A stretch of DNA of 64,000 nt from Parvibaculum sp. (GCF_030651915.1 NZ_JAUSBV010000005.1:62001-126000); one strand, 5' to 3'. Numbered from the stretch's first letter, positions 52,857-62,333 are shown. The notes: generated from the sequence alone by a model not told the origin. Made by a program: numbers and translations.

Positions 52857-55262
52857 TCAGGCCGCGGTGCCGTGCCGGGCTTGCGCAGGGGCCGGGAAGT
52901 AGACGGTGACGGTGGTGCCTTCGCCGAGGCGGCTCTCGACTTCGAGGCGGCCGCCATGCAGTTCGATGAAGGATTTGGTCAGCGCCAGGCCGAGGCCGGT
53001 GCCCTCATGGGTGCGGGCCAGCGCGCCCTCGACGCGGACAAAGGGTTCGACGACGCGGGCGATATCTTCCGGCGCGATGCCGATGCCGGTGTCGGCGACC
53101 GACAGCGCGATCTCGCCGGCGCGGGTGCGCCGTGCCGTCAGCTCGATGCGGCCGCCTTCGGGCGTGAACTTCAACGCATTCGAGAGCAGGTTCAGCAGCA
53201 CCTGCTTGGCGAGGCGCGGATCGGCATGGACGGTGCCGGCGCCGCGGCGGATCGCGACCGAGAAATGCTGCCGCTTTTCGCGGATGCGGCCGCCGACGAT
53301 CACCTTGCAGGCATCGGCCAGCTGCCGGATCGAAATGTCCTCGGGCTCGAAGTCGATCTTGCCGACCTCGACGCGCGAGACGTCCATGATGTCGCTCAGC
53401 ACATCGAGGAGATGGCGGCCGCTTTTCAGGATGTCGCCGACATATTCGCGGTATTTCGGCACGGCGAGCGGGCCGAAGACCTCGCGCTGCATCATTTCGG
53501 AAAAGCCCAGGATCGCATTCAGTGGCGTGCGCAATTCGTGGCTCATATTGGCCAGGAATTCCGACTTGGCGCGGTTGGCGACAACGGCCTCGTCGCGCGC
53601 CGCGACAACGGCCAGTTCGGTCAGCTTGCGCTCGGTGATGTCCTGGACGGTGCCGCGCGACAGCAGCGGGTTGCCTTCGGCGTCAAATTCGGTGGCACAA
53701 CGCTCCTCGACCCATTTGACGGTGCCGTCGGCCAGGCGCAGCCGGTGGGTGACGACGTAAGGCGTGCGATCGACCAGCGACTTGCGGTAGGCCGCATTGA
53801 TGAGGTCGCGGTCGTCGGGATGGACCGCATCGAGAAAGGCCTCGTAGGTGGCGCCGAATTGCTCCCGGTCGAGACCGAACATCTCGTAGATTCCGTCGGT
53901 CCAGATGAGTTCCTCCGTCCTGATGTCGAGTTCCCAATGGCCGAATTTCGCCATGCGCTGCGCTTCGGTCAGGCGCGCCTCGCTTTGCCGCAGGGTTTCG
54001 AGGGCGAGGCAATAGTCGGTGACGTCCTGCGCCACGCCGGCCAGAAAGAGCGGCACGCCGTTGTCGTCCATGATGCAGCCGCCATGGGCACGGACATGCA
54101 GGAAGCGGCCGCCGGCGGCGCGAATACGAAACTCATGGGTGAAGTTCTCGGCCCGGGTTTCGACAGCCCCGGCCAGCGCCGCGTGAAAGCCGTCGAGATC
54201 GTCGCGGTGCACATGCCGGAAGAATTGATCCTGTGCCGCCACGCGGTCGTCGGCGCCGATGCCGAACAATGTGCCCGATTCCGGACTCCAGGACATGCGG
54301 CCGGTCGGCAGGTGGATGTCCCAGACCGCCATGCGCGCGGCTTTTTGTGCCTGGTGCAGCCGGCGGTCGCTGGTCTCGCGCGCTTCCTCGGCCGCCACGC
54401 GTTCGGTCACGTCGCGGGCATTGATGACGATGCCGCCGATGGCCGGATGTTCAAGGCAATTGGTGCCGGTCAGATGGAGGGTGCGCGGGGTGCCGTCCTT
54501 GTGCCGGAAGCGCGCTTCCAGTTCGGTGCGTTTGCCGGCTTCGGCCAGGATCGAGAGAAGGGCGGCCTCGACGCGCGGCCGGTCGTCGGGATCGACGAAT
54601 TCAAGCGCGTTGACCCCCGCCAGATCGTCGTCGATATAGCCGAGAATGTTCTTGGTGAAGGGACTTTCGAAGCAGATGGCGCCGTCCGCACCGACAACCG
54701 TGGCGATGTCGGTTCCGAACTCAAGCAGCGCGCGCAGCATCGCCTCGCTGCTGCGCAAGCTCGCGTCGCGCTGCCGGCGTTCGGTGACGTCGCGCGCGAT
54801 GGCGAGGAACATCGGGCCGCCATCATCGGCGATCCTTTCGACAACGATTTCGAAGAACCGCTCTTCGCCGCACTTTCCCTTCACCGGAATTTCGTGCGCG
54901 CCCCGGCCAACAATGACAGGCGACGCGCCGGCCGCATAGGCGGCGATCAGGCTTGCGAGCTCCCTGCGCTGCGCGGGGGCGACCAACATTGTCAGCGACC
55001 GGCCGCGCACCTCGTCGGGCGCGTAGCCGAGTATCCGTTCGAGCGCCGGATTGGCCGCCTCGATGCGGCCCCTGGCGTCGAAAATCAGGATGACATCGCC
55101 GGCCGCCTCGAAGAGGCGCACAAACATCGAGCGGGCGGCGTCGTTCGACAGCGACAGGGGGAGCGTGGCCGCCCGCCCTGCCTTGCCGCACGCATCGTCT
55201 TTGCCGTCGATGTCCATCTCTACAACGCACTCAACTCGTCCGCGCCATCCCGACGCCACCAT
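52857..55262 (-). CDS. Multi-PAS sensor histidine kinase, PleC/DivJ-type core
   Basis: About 801 aa. No membrane segment. Four PAS units can be followed by their ends: FLAIARDVTERR, VINARDVTERV, LAGVAQDVTDY and RGTVQDITERK. HisKA follows with NMSHELRTPLNAILGFSEMM (His about residue 560) and the FGPLAVPKYREYVGDI segment typical of PleC/DivJ-like kinases. HATPase: N-box LLSNALKF, DTGIGI, GTGLGLAL. No receiver domain, so it needs a partner encoded elsewhere. Starts compete: ATG 55262, TTG 55271 (nearer the GGAGG site) and ATG 55217. It follows the other kinase gene on the same strand by about 150 bp. Confidence 0.9.
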   Translation of the reverse strand: MVASGWRGRVECVVEMDIDGKDDACGKAGRAATLPLSLSNDAARSMFVRLFEAAGDVILIFDARGRIEAANPALERILGYAPDEVRGRSLTMLVAPAQRRELASLIAAYAAGASPVIVGRGAHEIPVKGKCGEERFFEIVVERIADDGGPMFLAIARDVTERRQRDASLRSSEAMLRALLEFGTDIATVVGADGAICFESPFTKNILGYIDDDLAGVNALEFVDPDDRPRVEAALLSILAEAGKRTELEARFRHKDGTPRTLHLTGTNCLEHPAIGGIVINARDVTERVAAEEARETSDRRLHQAQKAARMAVWDIHLPTGRMSWSPESGTLFGIGADDRVAAQDQFFRHVHRDDLDGFHAALAGAVETRAENFTHEFRIRAAGGRFLHVRAHGGCIMDDNGVPLFLAGVAQDVTDYCLALETLRQSEARLTEAQRMAKFGHWELDIRTEELIWTDGIYEMFGLDREQFGATYEAFLDAVHPDDRDLINAAYRKSLVDRTPYVVTHRLRLADGTVKWVEERCATEFDAEGNPLLSRGTVQDITERKLTELAVVAARDEAVVANRAKSEFLANMSHELRTPLNAILGFSEMMQREVFGPLAVPKYREYVGDILKSGRHLLDVLSDIMDVSRVEVGKIDFEPEDISIRQLADACKVIVGGRIREKRQHFSVAIRRGAGTVHADPRLAKQVLLNLLSNALKFTPEGGRIELTARRTRAGEIALSVADTGIGIAPEDIARVVEPFVRVEGALARTHEGTGLGLALTKSFIELHGGRLEVESRLGEGTTVTVYFPAPAQARHGTAA

Positions 55263-55411
55263 CGGCGCCAAGCGACCTCCAGCATTCAGATTAGGCCGCC
55301 ACCGGTAAAGAAATTCTCCGTTTCAGGCAGCAACAGCAGCGCCGGCGCTTCCCTTGGGCAACAAACACAGACTGGCGGCGCTTCTCAAACAAGCCGCCGC
55401 GGCGGCGGGCT

Positions 55412-57532
55412 TCAGCCGGCGCCAGCGACGGCGCGGGCATGCTCGAAGCGGCAGCGCCCGGGCGGCAGGATGACGGTGACGATGGTGCCGCGTCCCGGCT
55501 CGCTTTCGAGGGCGAGGCGGCCGCCATGCTGATCCGTGAGCGACTGCACGATCGAGAGACCGAGTCCGAGGCCTTCATAAGTACGGCTGAGATGGCCCTC
55601 GACCTGGCCGAAGCGGGAGAGCGCCTTCGGGATGTCGTGCTGCGCAATGCCGATGCCGGTGTCAGAGACGGCGATGCTGTAGCCGCCGGCGTCGCAGGCG
55701 AGCGTCACGGCGACCGTGCCGCCGGGAACGTTGAACTTGATCGCATTGCCGACGAGGTTGGTGACGATCTGACGGATCTTGCGTTCGTCGGCGCGGACGG
55801 ACGGCAGGCCGGCCGGCATCTCGATGCGACAGGCGACACCCGCTCTTTCGGCTTTCAGCTTCACCGTGTCGAGCACCTGACGGGCGACTTTCTCGACGCG
55901 GACTTCCTCTTCATTGAGCGAGTCGGTGCCGGATTCGACGCGCGAGATGTCGAGGATGTCGCTGACAAGGTCGAGAAGATGACTGCCGCTCTCGTTGATG
56001 TCCTTCGCATAGTCCGCATATCTGGCATTGCCGAGGGGGCCGAACATTTCGTGCTTCATGATTTCGGAAAAGCCGATGATCGCGTTCAGCGGCGTGCGCA
56101 GTTCATGGCTCATCGTCGCCAGGAATTCGGTCTTGGCGCGCGAGGCCTGTTCGGCCAGCTGCAATGTGCGGCCCAGTTCGTCGGCGCGCGCCGCGAGAAC
56201 GGTGTTGGCTTCCTTGAGGTTATGCGTCAGCTCGTCGCGCTCGCGTTCGGTGCGGCGGAATTTCAGGACGAAGGCGCGTACATGCAGGGTCGTCACGAAG
56301 ATGATCAGCAGGCTCGACAGTTCCATCGAGGAGGTGACGACCTTCATGCTCGACAGGACTTCGTAGCCGAAGGTGGCGGCGGCCGCGACCAGAACGACCA
56401 GCGCATCCCGGCGCGCGTTTCTCTGCAGCAGCAAGGTGCGCACGAGCGTCGTGCCGAGACTGAGCGCGATGACGGCCCAGAGCAGCTGAAAGGGCTCGCG
56501 CAGCAGCGTGATCGTGCCGGGCGCAAAGAACGGCGCGCCGACAAGGGCAAAGAGGCAGAAGGCCGCCGAGACCGCATAGATCAGCTTGTCGATCCACAAG
56601 ACGCGGCCGTCGCGGAAAAGATAGAAGATGAAGGCGTAATAGGCCGGCGCGATCAGGAACAGCGAGAGATATTCGAGATCGTATTTGCGCGCTTCCGAAA
56701 ACTCCGGCAGATAGTCCCAGACCAGATTGCTGACGAAGAAGACGCGGAAAGCGGTGGCGGCGGCCAGCCCCGCGAAGATGACATGGCCGCCGTAGCGATC
56801 ATAGGAACGGCCGACGACCAGCGTGGCGGCGGCGACCACCAGCATCACCAGCACGATCGCCGTCGGCAGCGCGCTGGCGCGGCGCTGCATCGAATCCATT
56901 TCCTGCAGGAAGCCGATCCGCGGCACATCGACAATGCCGCCCTGCTTGTGGACATGGTTGGCCAGCTGGACGACCAGCCGGAACTGCCGCAGATCGTGCG
57001 GCAGCGCAATGACCGGCGCGGTCGGGTTGTTGGCGACAAGCTGTTGCGCCCGCGCCGGGTCGCCGTTCTGATGCAGCAGATGATCACGGACAGAGCCATC
57101 GGCCGCTTTCGCCACCGCATGGATCGCGTAGATCGAGCGCGTCGTGCCCATCGAGAGAGCCAGGAATTGCGAGGTCTGCGGCAGGACGAGATCGATGCAA
57201 TAGGTGGCGACGCCATGACCGGTCGTGACATCGGCCGTCAGCGCCGGGCCCCAGATGTCGGGAAGCGAAACCGGTTTGGCCGCCAGGGCGGGATCGGGCA
57301 GAAGACAGCCTGCGGCGGCGAAGCGTTCGGCCGGTACGATCGCGTCGCGATAGACGGTCCAGCCATCCGCCAGCGACATGCGGTCGCCGGGCTCGAATGT
57401 CTTCGGCGCCGCGACCGGCGCGCCGGCGGCGTCAGCCGACAGTGCGGCACCGGACGCCAAAGCGACCACGCCGGTGAGCAGAGATGCTGCCAGCCGCATG
57501 ATCCATCTCTGATTTGGCGATTTCCGGTACAT
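55412..57532 (-). CDS. 7TM sensor histidine kinase, PleC/DivJ-type core
   Basis: 706 aa. Signal-like N-terminus (LAASLLTGVVALASGAALSA), a periplasmic domain (about 45-215) resembling 7TMR-DISM extracellular domains, seven hydrophobic helices (about 222-420), a short coiled coil, then HisKA with TMSHELRTPLNAIIGFSEIM (His about 480) and FGPLGNARYADYAKDI, and HATPase with LVGNAIKF, DTGIGIA and GLGLGLSIV. No receiver. Kinase core is clearly related to the neighbouring multi-PAS kinase. ATG 57532 has GGAG 9 nt upstream. Confidence 0.9.
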   Translation of the reverse strand: MYRKSPNQRWIMRLAASLLTGVVALASGAALSADAAGAPVAAPKTFEPGDRMSLADGWTVYRDAIVPAERFAAAGCLLPDPALAAKPVSLPDIWGPALTADVTTGHGVATYCIDLVLPQTSQFLALSMGTTRSIYAIHAVAKAADGSVRDHLLHQNGDPARAQQLVANNPTAPVIALPHDLRQFRLVVQLANHVHKQGGIVDVPRIGFLQEMDSMQRRASALPTAIVLVMLVVAAATLVVGRSYDRYGGHVIFAGLAAATAFRVFFVSNLVWDYLPEFSEARKYDLEYLSLFLIAPAYYAFIFYLFRDGRVLWIDKLIYAVSAAFCLFALVGAPFFAPGTITLLREPFQLLWAVIALSLGTTLVRTLLLQRNARRDALVVLVAAAATFGYEVLSSMKVVTSSMELSSLLIIFVTTLHVRAFVLKFRRTERERDELTHNLKEANTVLAARADELGRTLQLAEQASRAKTEFLATMSHELRTPLNAIIGFSEIMKHEMFGPLGNARYADYAKDINESGSHLLDLVSDILDISRVESGTDSLNEEEVRVEKVARQVLDTVKLKAERAGVACRIEMPAGLPSVRADERKIRQIVTNLVGNAIKFNVPGGTVAVTLACDAGGYSIAVSDTGIGIAQHDIPKALSRFGQVEGHLSRTYEGLGLGLSIVQSLTDQHGGRLALESEPGRGTIVTVILPPGRCRFEHARAVAGAG

Positions 57533-57702
57533 TGCGGGACGCTCCAAAGGCACCACCGATTATCCGACCGTTTTGTTAAGAAGTTGTTGGTCAGCGGCGT
57601 TGAAACCGAGGCGATTCGGCCCGGCGCCGCGGGCGGAATCGCTTCCCGCCCCGGCTGCGACCCGGGCGCGCATGCGGCAATTTGATCGGCGCCGGACCGG
57701 AT

Positions 57703-57718
57703 TAGGGTATTGACCCTA
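57703..57718. promoter_or_regulatory. Inverted repeat TAGGGT-ATTG-ACCCTA before the monooxygenase gene
   Basis: 6-bp perfect arms overlapping a TTGACC -35-like hexamer (57710-57715), about 80 bp upstream of ATG 57796. Candidate operator; the -10 is unclear. Confidence 0.3.
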
Positions 57719-57795
57719 GATTTCCCGGCCCCAAGATAGGCGCAGGGACATTCGGCGACAGATCAGAAGCGCCGCCAAGAAAGAGAGACCGGGAA

Positions 57796-59310
57796 ATGAC
57801 TGGGACGGACACACTGACAAGGCCGCAGCCGGCGGGCGCGGCGACGAAGGATGTCGAACATTTCGACGTGCTGGTCGCGGGCGCCGGCATTTCCGGCATC
57901 GGGGCGGCCTATCACCTGAAAGAGCAATGCCCGGACAAGAAATTCGTCATTCTCGAAGGGCTCGACAGTTTCGGCGGCACCTGGCACATGCATCGCTATC
58001 CGGGCATCCGCTCCGACAGCGACCTCTTCACCTTCGGCTATCGCTTCAAGCCATGGACCAGCGCCCCGATCGCCTCGGCCGAGGAAATTCTCAAATATAT
58101 GGGCGAGGTGATCGAGGAAAACGATCTGGCGCGCCATATCCGCTATCACCACCGGATCGTTTCGGCGCGCTGGTCGAGCGCGGACAATCTGTGGACCATC
58201 GACGCCCTGCGCAGCGATACCGGCGCGACGGCGCGTTTCACGGCCAATTTCCTCTGGATGTGCCAGGGCTATTACCGCCATTCGGAGGGCTATACGCCGG
58301 AATGGCCCGGCATGGACAAGTTCCGTGGACGGATCGTCCATCCGCAGACATGGCCCGAAGATCTCGACTACAAGGGCAAGCATGTGCTGGTGATCGGCTC
58401 GGGCGCGACGGCGGCGACGCTGGTGCCGGCGATTGCCGGGGACTGTTCCCATGTGACGCTGTTGCAGCGCTCGCCGACCTATTTCATTCCGGGGCGCAAC
58501 GAAAACGTGCTGGCCGACCAGCTGCGCGTGCTCGGCATCGACGAAAACTGGATTCACGAGATCACGCGGCGGCAGATCCTGTTCGATCAGGCCGAGTTCA
58601 CGCGGCGCTCGTTCGAAGAGCCGGCGGCGGTGACCGAGGAGCTGCTGGCGGCGGTCGGCATGTTCCTGCCCGAAGAGACGGTGAAGGAACATTTCACGCC
58701 GCGCTACCGGCCGTGGCGCCAGCGCATCGCCTTCGTGCCCGATGGCGACATCTTCCAGGGCATCGCGTCCGGCAAGGCGAGCGTCGTCACCGACGAGATC
58801 GAGCGCTTCACCGAAAAGGGCATTTTGCTGAAATCCGGCAAGGAGCTCGAAGCCGACATCATCGTGACCGCGACCGGCTTCAACCTTTCGGTGCTTGGCG
58901 ACATCCAGTTCGAGATCGACGACAAGGCGCTCGACTTCGCCGATACCGTCACCTATCGCGGCATGATGTTCACCGGCGTGCCCAATCTGGTCTGGGTGTT
59001 CGGCTATTTCCGGGCGAGCTGGACGCTGCGCGTCGATCTCCTTGGCGATTTCGTCTGCCGGCTGCTCAATCATATGGGCAAGCGGCAGGCCCGGAGCGTG
59101 ACGCCGATGCTGCGGCCCGAAGACAAGGACATGGAGCTCAAGCCCTGGATCGACCCGGAGAATTTCAATCCGGGCTATCTGATGCGCTCGATGCATCTGA
59201 TGCCCAAGCGCGGCGACAAGCCCGAATGGGAACACACGCAGGATTACTGGCGCGAGAAGGACGAGCTGCCGGCGATCGATCTCGACGGGCCGGAATTCGT
59301 CTACAAGTGA
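57796..59310 (+). CDS. FAD-dependent monooxygenase, Baeyer-Villiger type
   Basis: 504 aa. FAD site VAGAGISGIGAAYHL (about residues 20-34). The Baeyer-Villiger fingerprint FxGxxxHxxxWP appears as FRGRIVHPQTWPED (about 176-189). NADPH site VLVIGSGATAATLVP (about 198-212). ATG motif VTATGFNLS near 358. Oxidises ketones to esters, or related heteroatom oxygenation, with NADPH and O2; substrate unknown. Cytosolic. No regulator adjacent. Its stop is followed by a frame that stays open into alr. Confidence 0.92.
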   Translation: MTGTDTLTRPQPAGAATKDVEHFDVLVAGAGISGIGAAYHLKEQCPDKKFVILEGLDSFGGTWHMHRYPGIRSDSDLFTFGYRFKPWTSAPIASAEEILKYMGEVIEENDLARHIRYHHRIVSARWSSADNLWTIDALRSDTGATARFTANFLWMCQGYYRHSEGYTPEWPGMDKFRGRIVHPQTWPEDLDYKGKHVLVIGSGATAATLVPAIAGDCSHVTLLQRSPTYFIPGRNENVLADQLRVLGIDENWIHEITRRQILFDQAEFTRRSFEEPAAVTEELLAAVGMFLPEETVKEHFTPRYRPWRQRIAFVPDGDIFQGIASGKASVVTDEIERFTEKGILLKSGKELEADIIVTATGFNLSVLGDIQFEIDDKALDFADTVTYRGMMFTGVPNLVWVFGYFRASWTLRVDLLGDFVCRLLNHMGKRQARSVTPMLRPEDKDMELKPWIDPENFNPGYLMRSMHLMPKRGDKPEWEHTQDYWREKDELPAIDLDGPEFVYK

Positions 59311-59472
59311 GGCGTTAACCGCTTCGCGCGAGGCCGGGTTTCGCCGGGCGCGCCTTCCTTCTATGATCGCGGCCGTTTCACCGTCCGCGACCAGGAGGGG
59401 CGCGCCCTGCCCTCATCGTCCTCCCCCGTTCCGAGCAGACCCGACGCGGCCGCGCTGGCGGCGGCGGGCGGC

Positions 59473-60621
59473 GTGCTGACGGTCGATCTCGATGCGGTGG
59501 CGGCCAATTACAACATCGTCAAGGCGACGGCGCCGGGCGCCGAGGCGGGCGCCGTGGTCAAAGCCGATGCCTATGGGCTCGGCATGGTGCCGGTGGCGCG
59601 GCGGCTGGCGGCGGAAGGCTGCGGCAGCTTTTTCGTCGCCGAGGCGCGGGAGGGCGCGGCGCTGCGCGCTGCTCTGCCCGGCGTCACCATCTATGTGCTC
59701 AACGGGCTCTTTCCCGGCACGGCGGCGCTTTACCGCGAGGCGGGGCTCGTGCCCTGCCTTGCCTCGATCGACGAGCTTGCCGAATGGCGCGCCGAGGCGG
59801 CACGCGCGGGCACGCGCCTGCCGGCGGCGCTGCATTTCGACAGCGGCCTCAACCGGCTCGGCATGAGCGCCGCCGACGCTGCCGCCATCGCCGAAGAGGG
59901 GGCGCTCAGCGCCGGCGTCGATGTGCGGCTGATCATGAGCCATCTCGCCTGCGCCGACGATGCCGCGCATCCGCAGAACGCGGCGCAGCTCGGCCTCTTC
60001 CGCACGGTGCTCGACCTGCTGCGGCCGCGCTTTCCGGCGGCGCGGATCAGCCTCGCCAATTCGCCGGGGGTGTTTCTCGGGCCCGATTATCATTTCGATC
60101 TGGTGCGGCCGGGCGTCGGGCTTTACGGCGGCAATCCGCTGACGGGCCGAGCCGCCCCGTTTCGCCCGGCAGTGACGGTCGAGGCACGGGTGATCGCGCT
60201 GCGGCAGCTTTCAGCCGGCGACGCGGTCGGCTACAGCGCCAGCTGGCGGGCCAGGGGCCCTGCCCGCATCGCCGTTCTGGCCGCCGGCTATGCCGATGGC
60301 TATTTGCGGGCGCTCGGCCGGACCTCGGGCGAAAAAGCGCAAGAAAAGGGCGGACAGGCGCATATTGCCGGGTACACTGTGCCGGTTGCGGGGCGAGTCT
60401 CGATGGACATGCTGGCGGTCGATGTCAGCGCCGTTCCGGAAGGGCTGATCCGCCGCGGCGACATGGCCGAACTGATCGGCCCCAATATTAGCGTGGACGA
60501 TGTCGGCCTCCGGGCCGGGACCATCGGCTACGAGATTCTCACCAGCCTCGGGCGGCGATACATGCGGCGCTATGTATCCGAAGCCCACGGCGCGAGCGAC
60601 GAGCCCGGGGGGCCGATTTGA
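59473..60621 (+). CDS. alr: Alanine racemase
   Basis: 382 aa from GTG 59473. PLP enzyme supplying D-alanine for peptidoglycan. PLP lysine in VVKADAYGLG (about residues 28-37), HFDSGLNRLG, and catalytic Tyr in GYSASW of the C-terminal domain. No ATG is available upstream and the GTG lacks a ribosome site. A strong AGGAGGGG at 59393-59400 instead precedes an in-frame CTG at 59407, which would add 22 residues; the true start may be there. The stop overlaps the mlaE start, so the ABC genes are coupled to it. Confidence 0.93.
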   Translation: MLTVDLDAVAANYNIVKATAPGAEAGAVVKADAYGLGMVPVARRLAAEGCGSFFVAEAREGAALRAALPGVTIYVLNGLFPGTAALYREAGLVPCLASIDELAEWRAEAARAGTRLPAALHFDSGLNRLGMSAADAAAIAEEGALSAGVDVRLIMSHLACADDAAHPQNAAQLGLFRTVLDLLRPRFPAARISLANSPGVFLGPDYHFDLVRPGVGLYGGNPLTGRAAPFRPAVTVEARVIALRQLSAGDAVGYSASWRARGPARIAVLAAGYADGYLRALGRTSGEKAQEKGGQAHIAGYTVPVAGRVSMDMLAVDVSAVPEGLIRRGDMAELIGPNISVDDVGLRAGTIGYEILTSLGRRYMRRYVSEAHGASDEPGGPI

Positions 60622-61391
60622 CTTTCTTCACGATTATCGGCCGGGTCGTGCTGGCGCTGCTTGCCGAGATCGGCCGGCTGGCGCTGTTCGTCTGGCAGGC
60701 CGTCAGCCATATCATCCGGCCGCCCTTCTTCTGGCGCCTGACCGCACAGCAGATGATGCGAATCGGCTATTTCTCGCTGCCGGTGGTGGCGCTGACCGCC
60801 TTCTTCACCGGCGGCGCGCTGGCCCTGCAGATCTATTATGGCGGCAACGAATTCAACTCGGAATCGATCGTCGCCTCGATCGTGGCACTCGGCATTACCC
60901 GCGAGTTGGGCCCCGTGCTTGGCGGGCTGATGGTGGCCGGGCGCGTGTCGGCGGCGATCGCGGCCGAACTCGGGACGATGCGGGTCACCGAGCAGATCGA
61001 CGCGCTGACGACGCTGTCGACCAATCCGTACAAATATCTGGTGGTGCCGCGTGTCGTCGCCGCCGTCGTCACGCTGCCGATCCTGGTCTTCTTTGCCGAT
61101 ATCATCGGCATCATGGGCGGCTTTGTGGTCGGCACCTCGACGCTCGATTTCAATGCCGGCGTCTATATCAAGAACACGGTGGACTTCCTGAAGCTCAGCG
61201 ACGTGACATCGGGCCTGATCAAGGCGGGCGTGTTCGGTTTCATCATCGCCACCATGGGCTGTTTTCACGGCTTCCATTCGAAAGGCGGCGCACAGGGCGT
61301 CGGCCGGGCCACGACCAATGCGGTGGTCAGCGCCTCCATCCTCATCCTCGCGGCGAACTATGTGATGACGTCGCTGCTGTTCGCGAATTGA
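60618..61391 (+). CDS. mlaE: MlaE-type ABC transporter permease
   Basis: 257 aa. TTG start overlapping the alr stop by 4 bp. Five to six helices; conserved ALGITRELGPVLGGLMVAGRV (about 88-108) and AELGTMRVTEQIDAL mark the MlaE/YrbE family. With MlaF it forms the inner-membrane complex moving phospholipids between the membranes. The substrate-binding MlaD gene is not next to it here. Confidence 0.93.
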   Translation: MTFFTIIGRVVLALLAEIGRLALFVWQAVSHIIRPPFFWRLTAQQMMRIGYFSLPVVALTAFFTGGALALQIYYGGNEFNSESIVASIVALGITRELGPVLGGLMVAGRVSAAIAAELGTMRVTEQIDALTTLSTNPYKYLVVPRVVAAVVTLPILVFFADIIGIMGGFVVGTSTLDFNAGVYIKNTVDFLKLSDVTSGLIKAGVFGFIIATMGCFHGFHSKGGAQGVGRATTNAVVSASILILAANYVMTSLLFAN

Positions 61392-61401
61392 GGAGGCCGC
61401 A

Positions 61402-62175
61402 ATGAGCGATGCCAAGATCGAACTCAGGAATGTCCACAAGCGCTTCGGCTCGAAGGTGGTGCTGGACGGCATCAACCTGACGGTGCCGAAAGGCCAGTCG
61501 CTTGTCGTCATCGGCGGCTCGGGCACCGGCAAGTCGGTGATGATCAAATGCGTGCTCGGCATCATCCGCCCTGACCGCGGCGAGATTTTCGTCGACGGCA
61601 AGAATGTCCTGAAGATGGACCAGAGCGAGCGCGAGAAGTCGCTGCGCAAGTTCGGCATGCTGTTTCAGGGTGCGGCGCTGTTCGACAGTCTGGCGGTCTG
61701 GGAGAATGTCGCTTTCGGCCTCATTCAGGGCCGGCGCATGAAGCGCAAGGCGGCCAAGGACATCGCCATCGAGAAGCTGGCGAAAGTGGGGCTCGGACCG
61801 GAAGTCGGCGAGCTCTATCCGGCCGAATTGTCGGGCGGCATGCAGAAGCGCGTCGGCCTGGCGCGCGCCATCGCCGCCGATCCGGAAATCATTTTCTTCG
61901 ACGAGCCGACGACCGGGCTCGACCCGATCACGGCCGATGTCATCAATCAGCTGATCGTCGACCGGGTGAAGGAACTCGGCGCGACGACGCTGTCGATCAC
62001 GCATGACATGGCGAGCGTCAGGAAGATCGCCGACCGGGTGGCGATGATCTACAAGGGCAAGATCATCTGGGACGGGCTGCGCGCCGATATCGACAAGAGC
62101 GGCAACGATTATGTCGACCAGTTCATTCACGGCCGCGCCGAAGGGCCGATCGGCATGGATGTGCTGAAGCCCTGA
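61402..62175 (+). CDS. mlaF: MlaF-type ABC transporter ATP-binding protein
   Basis: 257 aa. Walker A GGSGTGKSVMIKC (about residues 36-48), Q-loop LFQGAALFDSL, signature ELSGGMQKRVGLARA and Walker B IIFFDEPTTGLDP, then SITHDMASV with the switch His. Energises MlaE. Followed by a large dispersed repeat. Confidence 0.95.
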   Translation: MSDAKIELRNVHKRFGSKVVLDGINLTVPKGQSLVVIGGSGTGKSVMIKCVLGIIRPDRGEIFVDGKNVLKMDQSEREKSLRKFGMLFQGAALFDSLAVWENVAFGLIQGRRMKRKAAKDIAIEKLAKVGLGPEVGELYPAELSGGMQKRVGLARAIAADPEIIFFDEPTTGLDPITADVINQLIVDRVKELGATTLSITHDMASVRKIADRVAMIYKGKIIWDGLRADIDKSGNDYVDQFIHGRAEGPIGMDVLKP

Positions 62176-62193
62176 GGGGTCTCCCTCCACGGT

Positions 62194-62295
62194 CGTCATT
62201 GCGAGCGACCGTCAGGGAGCGAAGCAATCCACAAGCGGCAAGTTCCGAGCGTGCGGCTTCTGGATTGCTTCGTCGCTTCGCTCCTCGCAATGACG
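62194..62295. repeat. CGTCATTGCGAG long inverted repeat
   Basis: Outer arms CGTCATTGCGAG (62194-62205) and CTCGCAATGACG (62284-62295) are exact; inner GAAGCAATCCA pairs with TGGATTGCTTC. Followed by GTTTTGTTT, so it may terminate mlaF transcription. A half of it recurs at 50381 and 51719. Widespread repeat type in alphaproteobacteria. Confidence 0.85.
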
Positions 62296-62333
62296 TTTTG
62301 TTTCTGATTTTGTAGGGCATTCGGAAATCCCCC

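Noticed and set aside
52872-57685. 886- and 748-codon plus-strand frames opposite the two sensor kinases
   Set aside because: The minus strand encodes complete kinase domains with all boxes. The plus frames show no domain.
57763-59235. 490-codon frame antisense to the monooxygenase
   Set aside because: The plus strand has the FAD, Baeyer-Villiger and NADPH motifs. The antisense frame is composition-driven.
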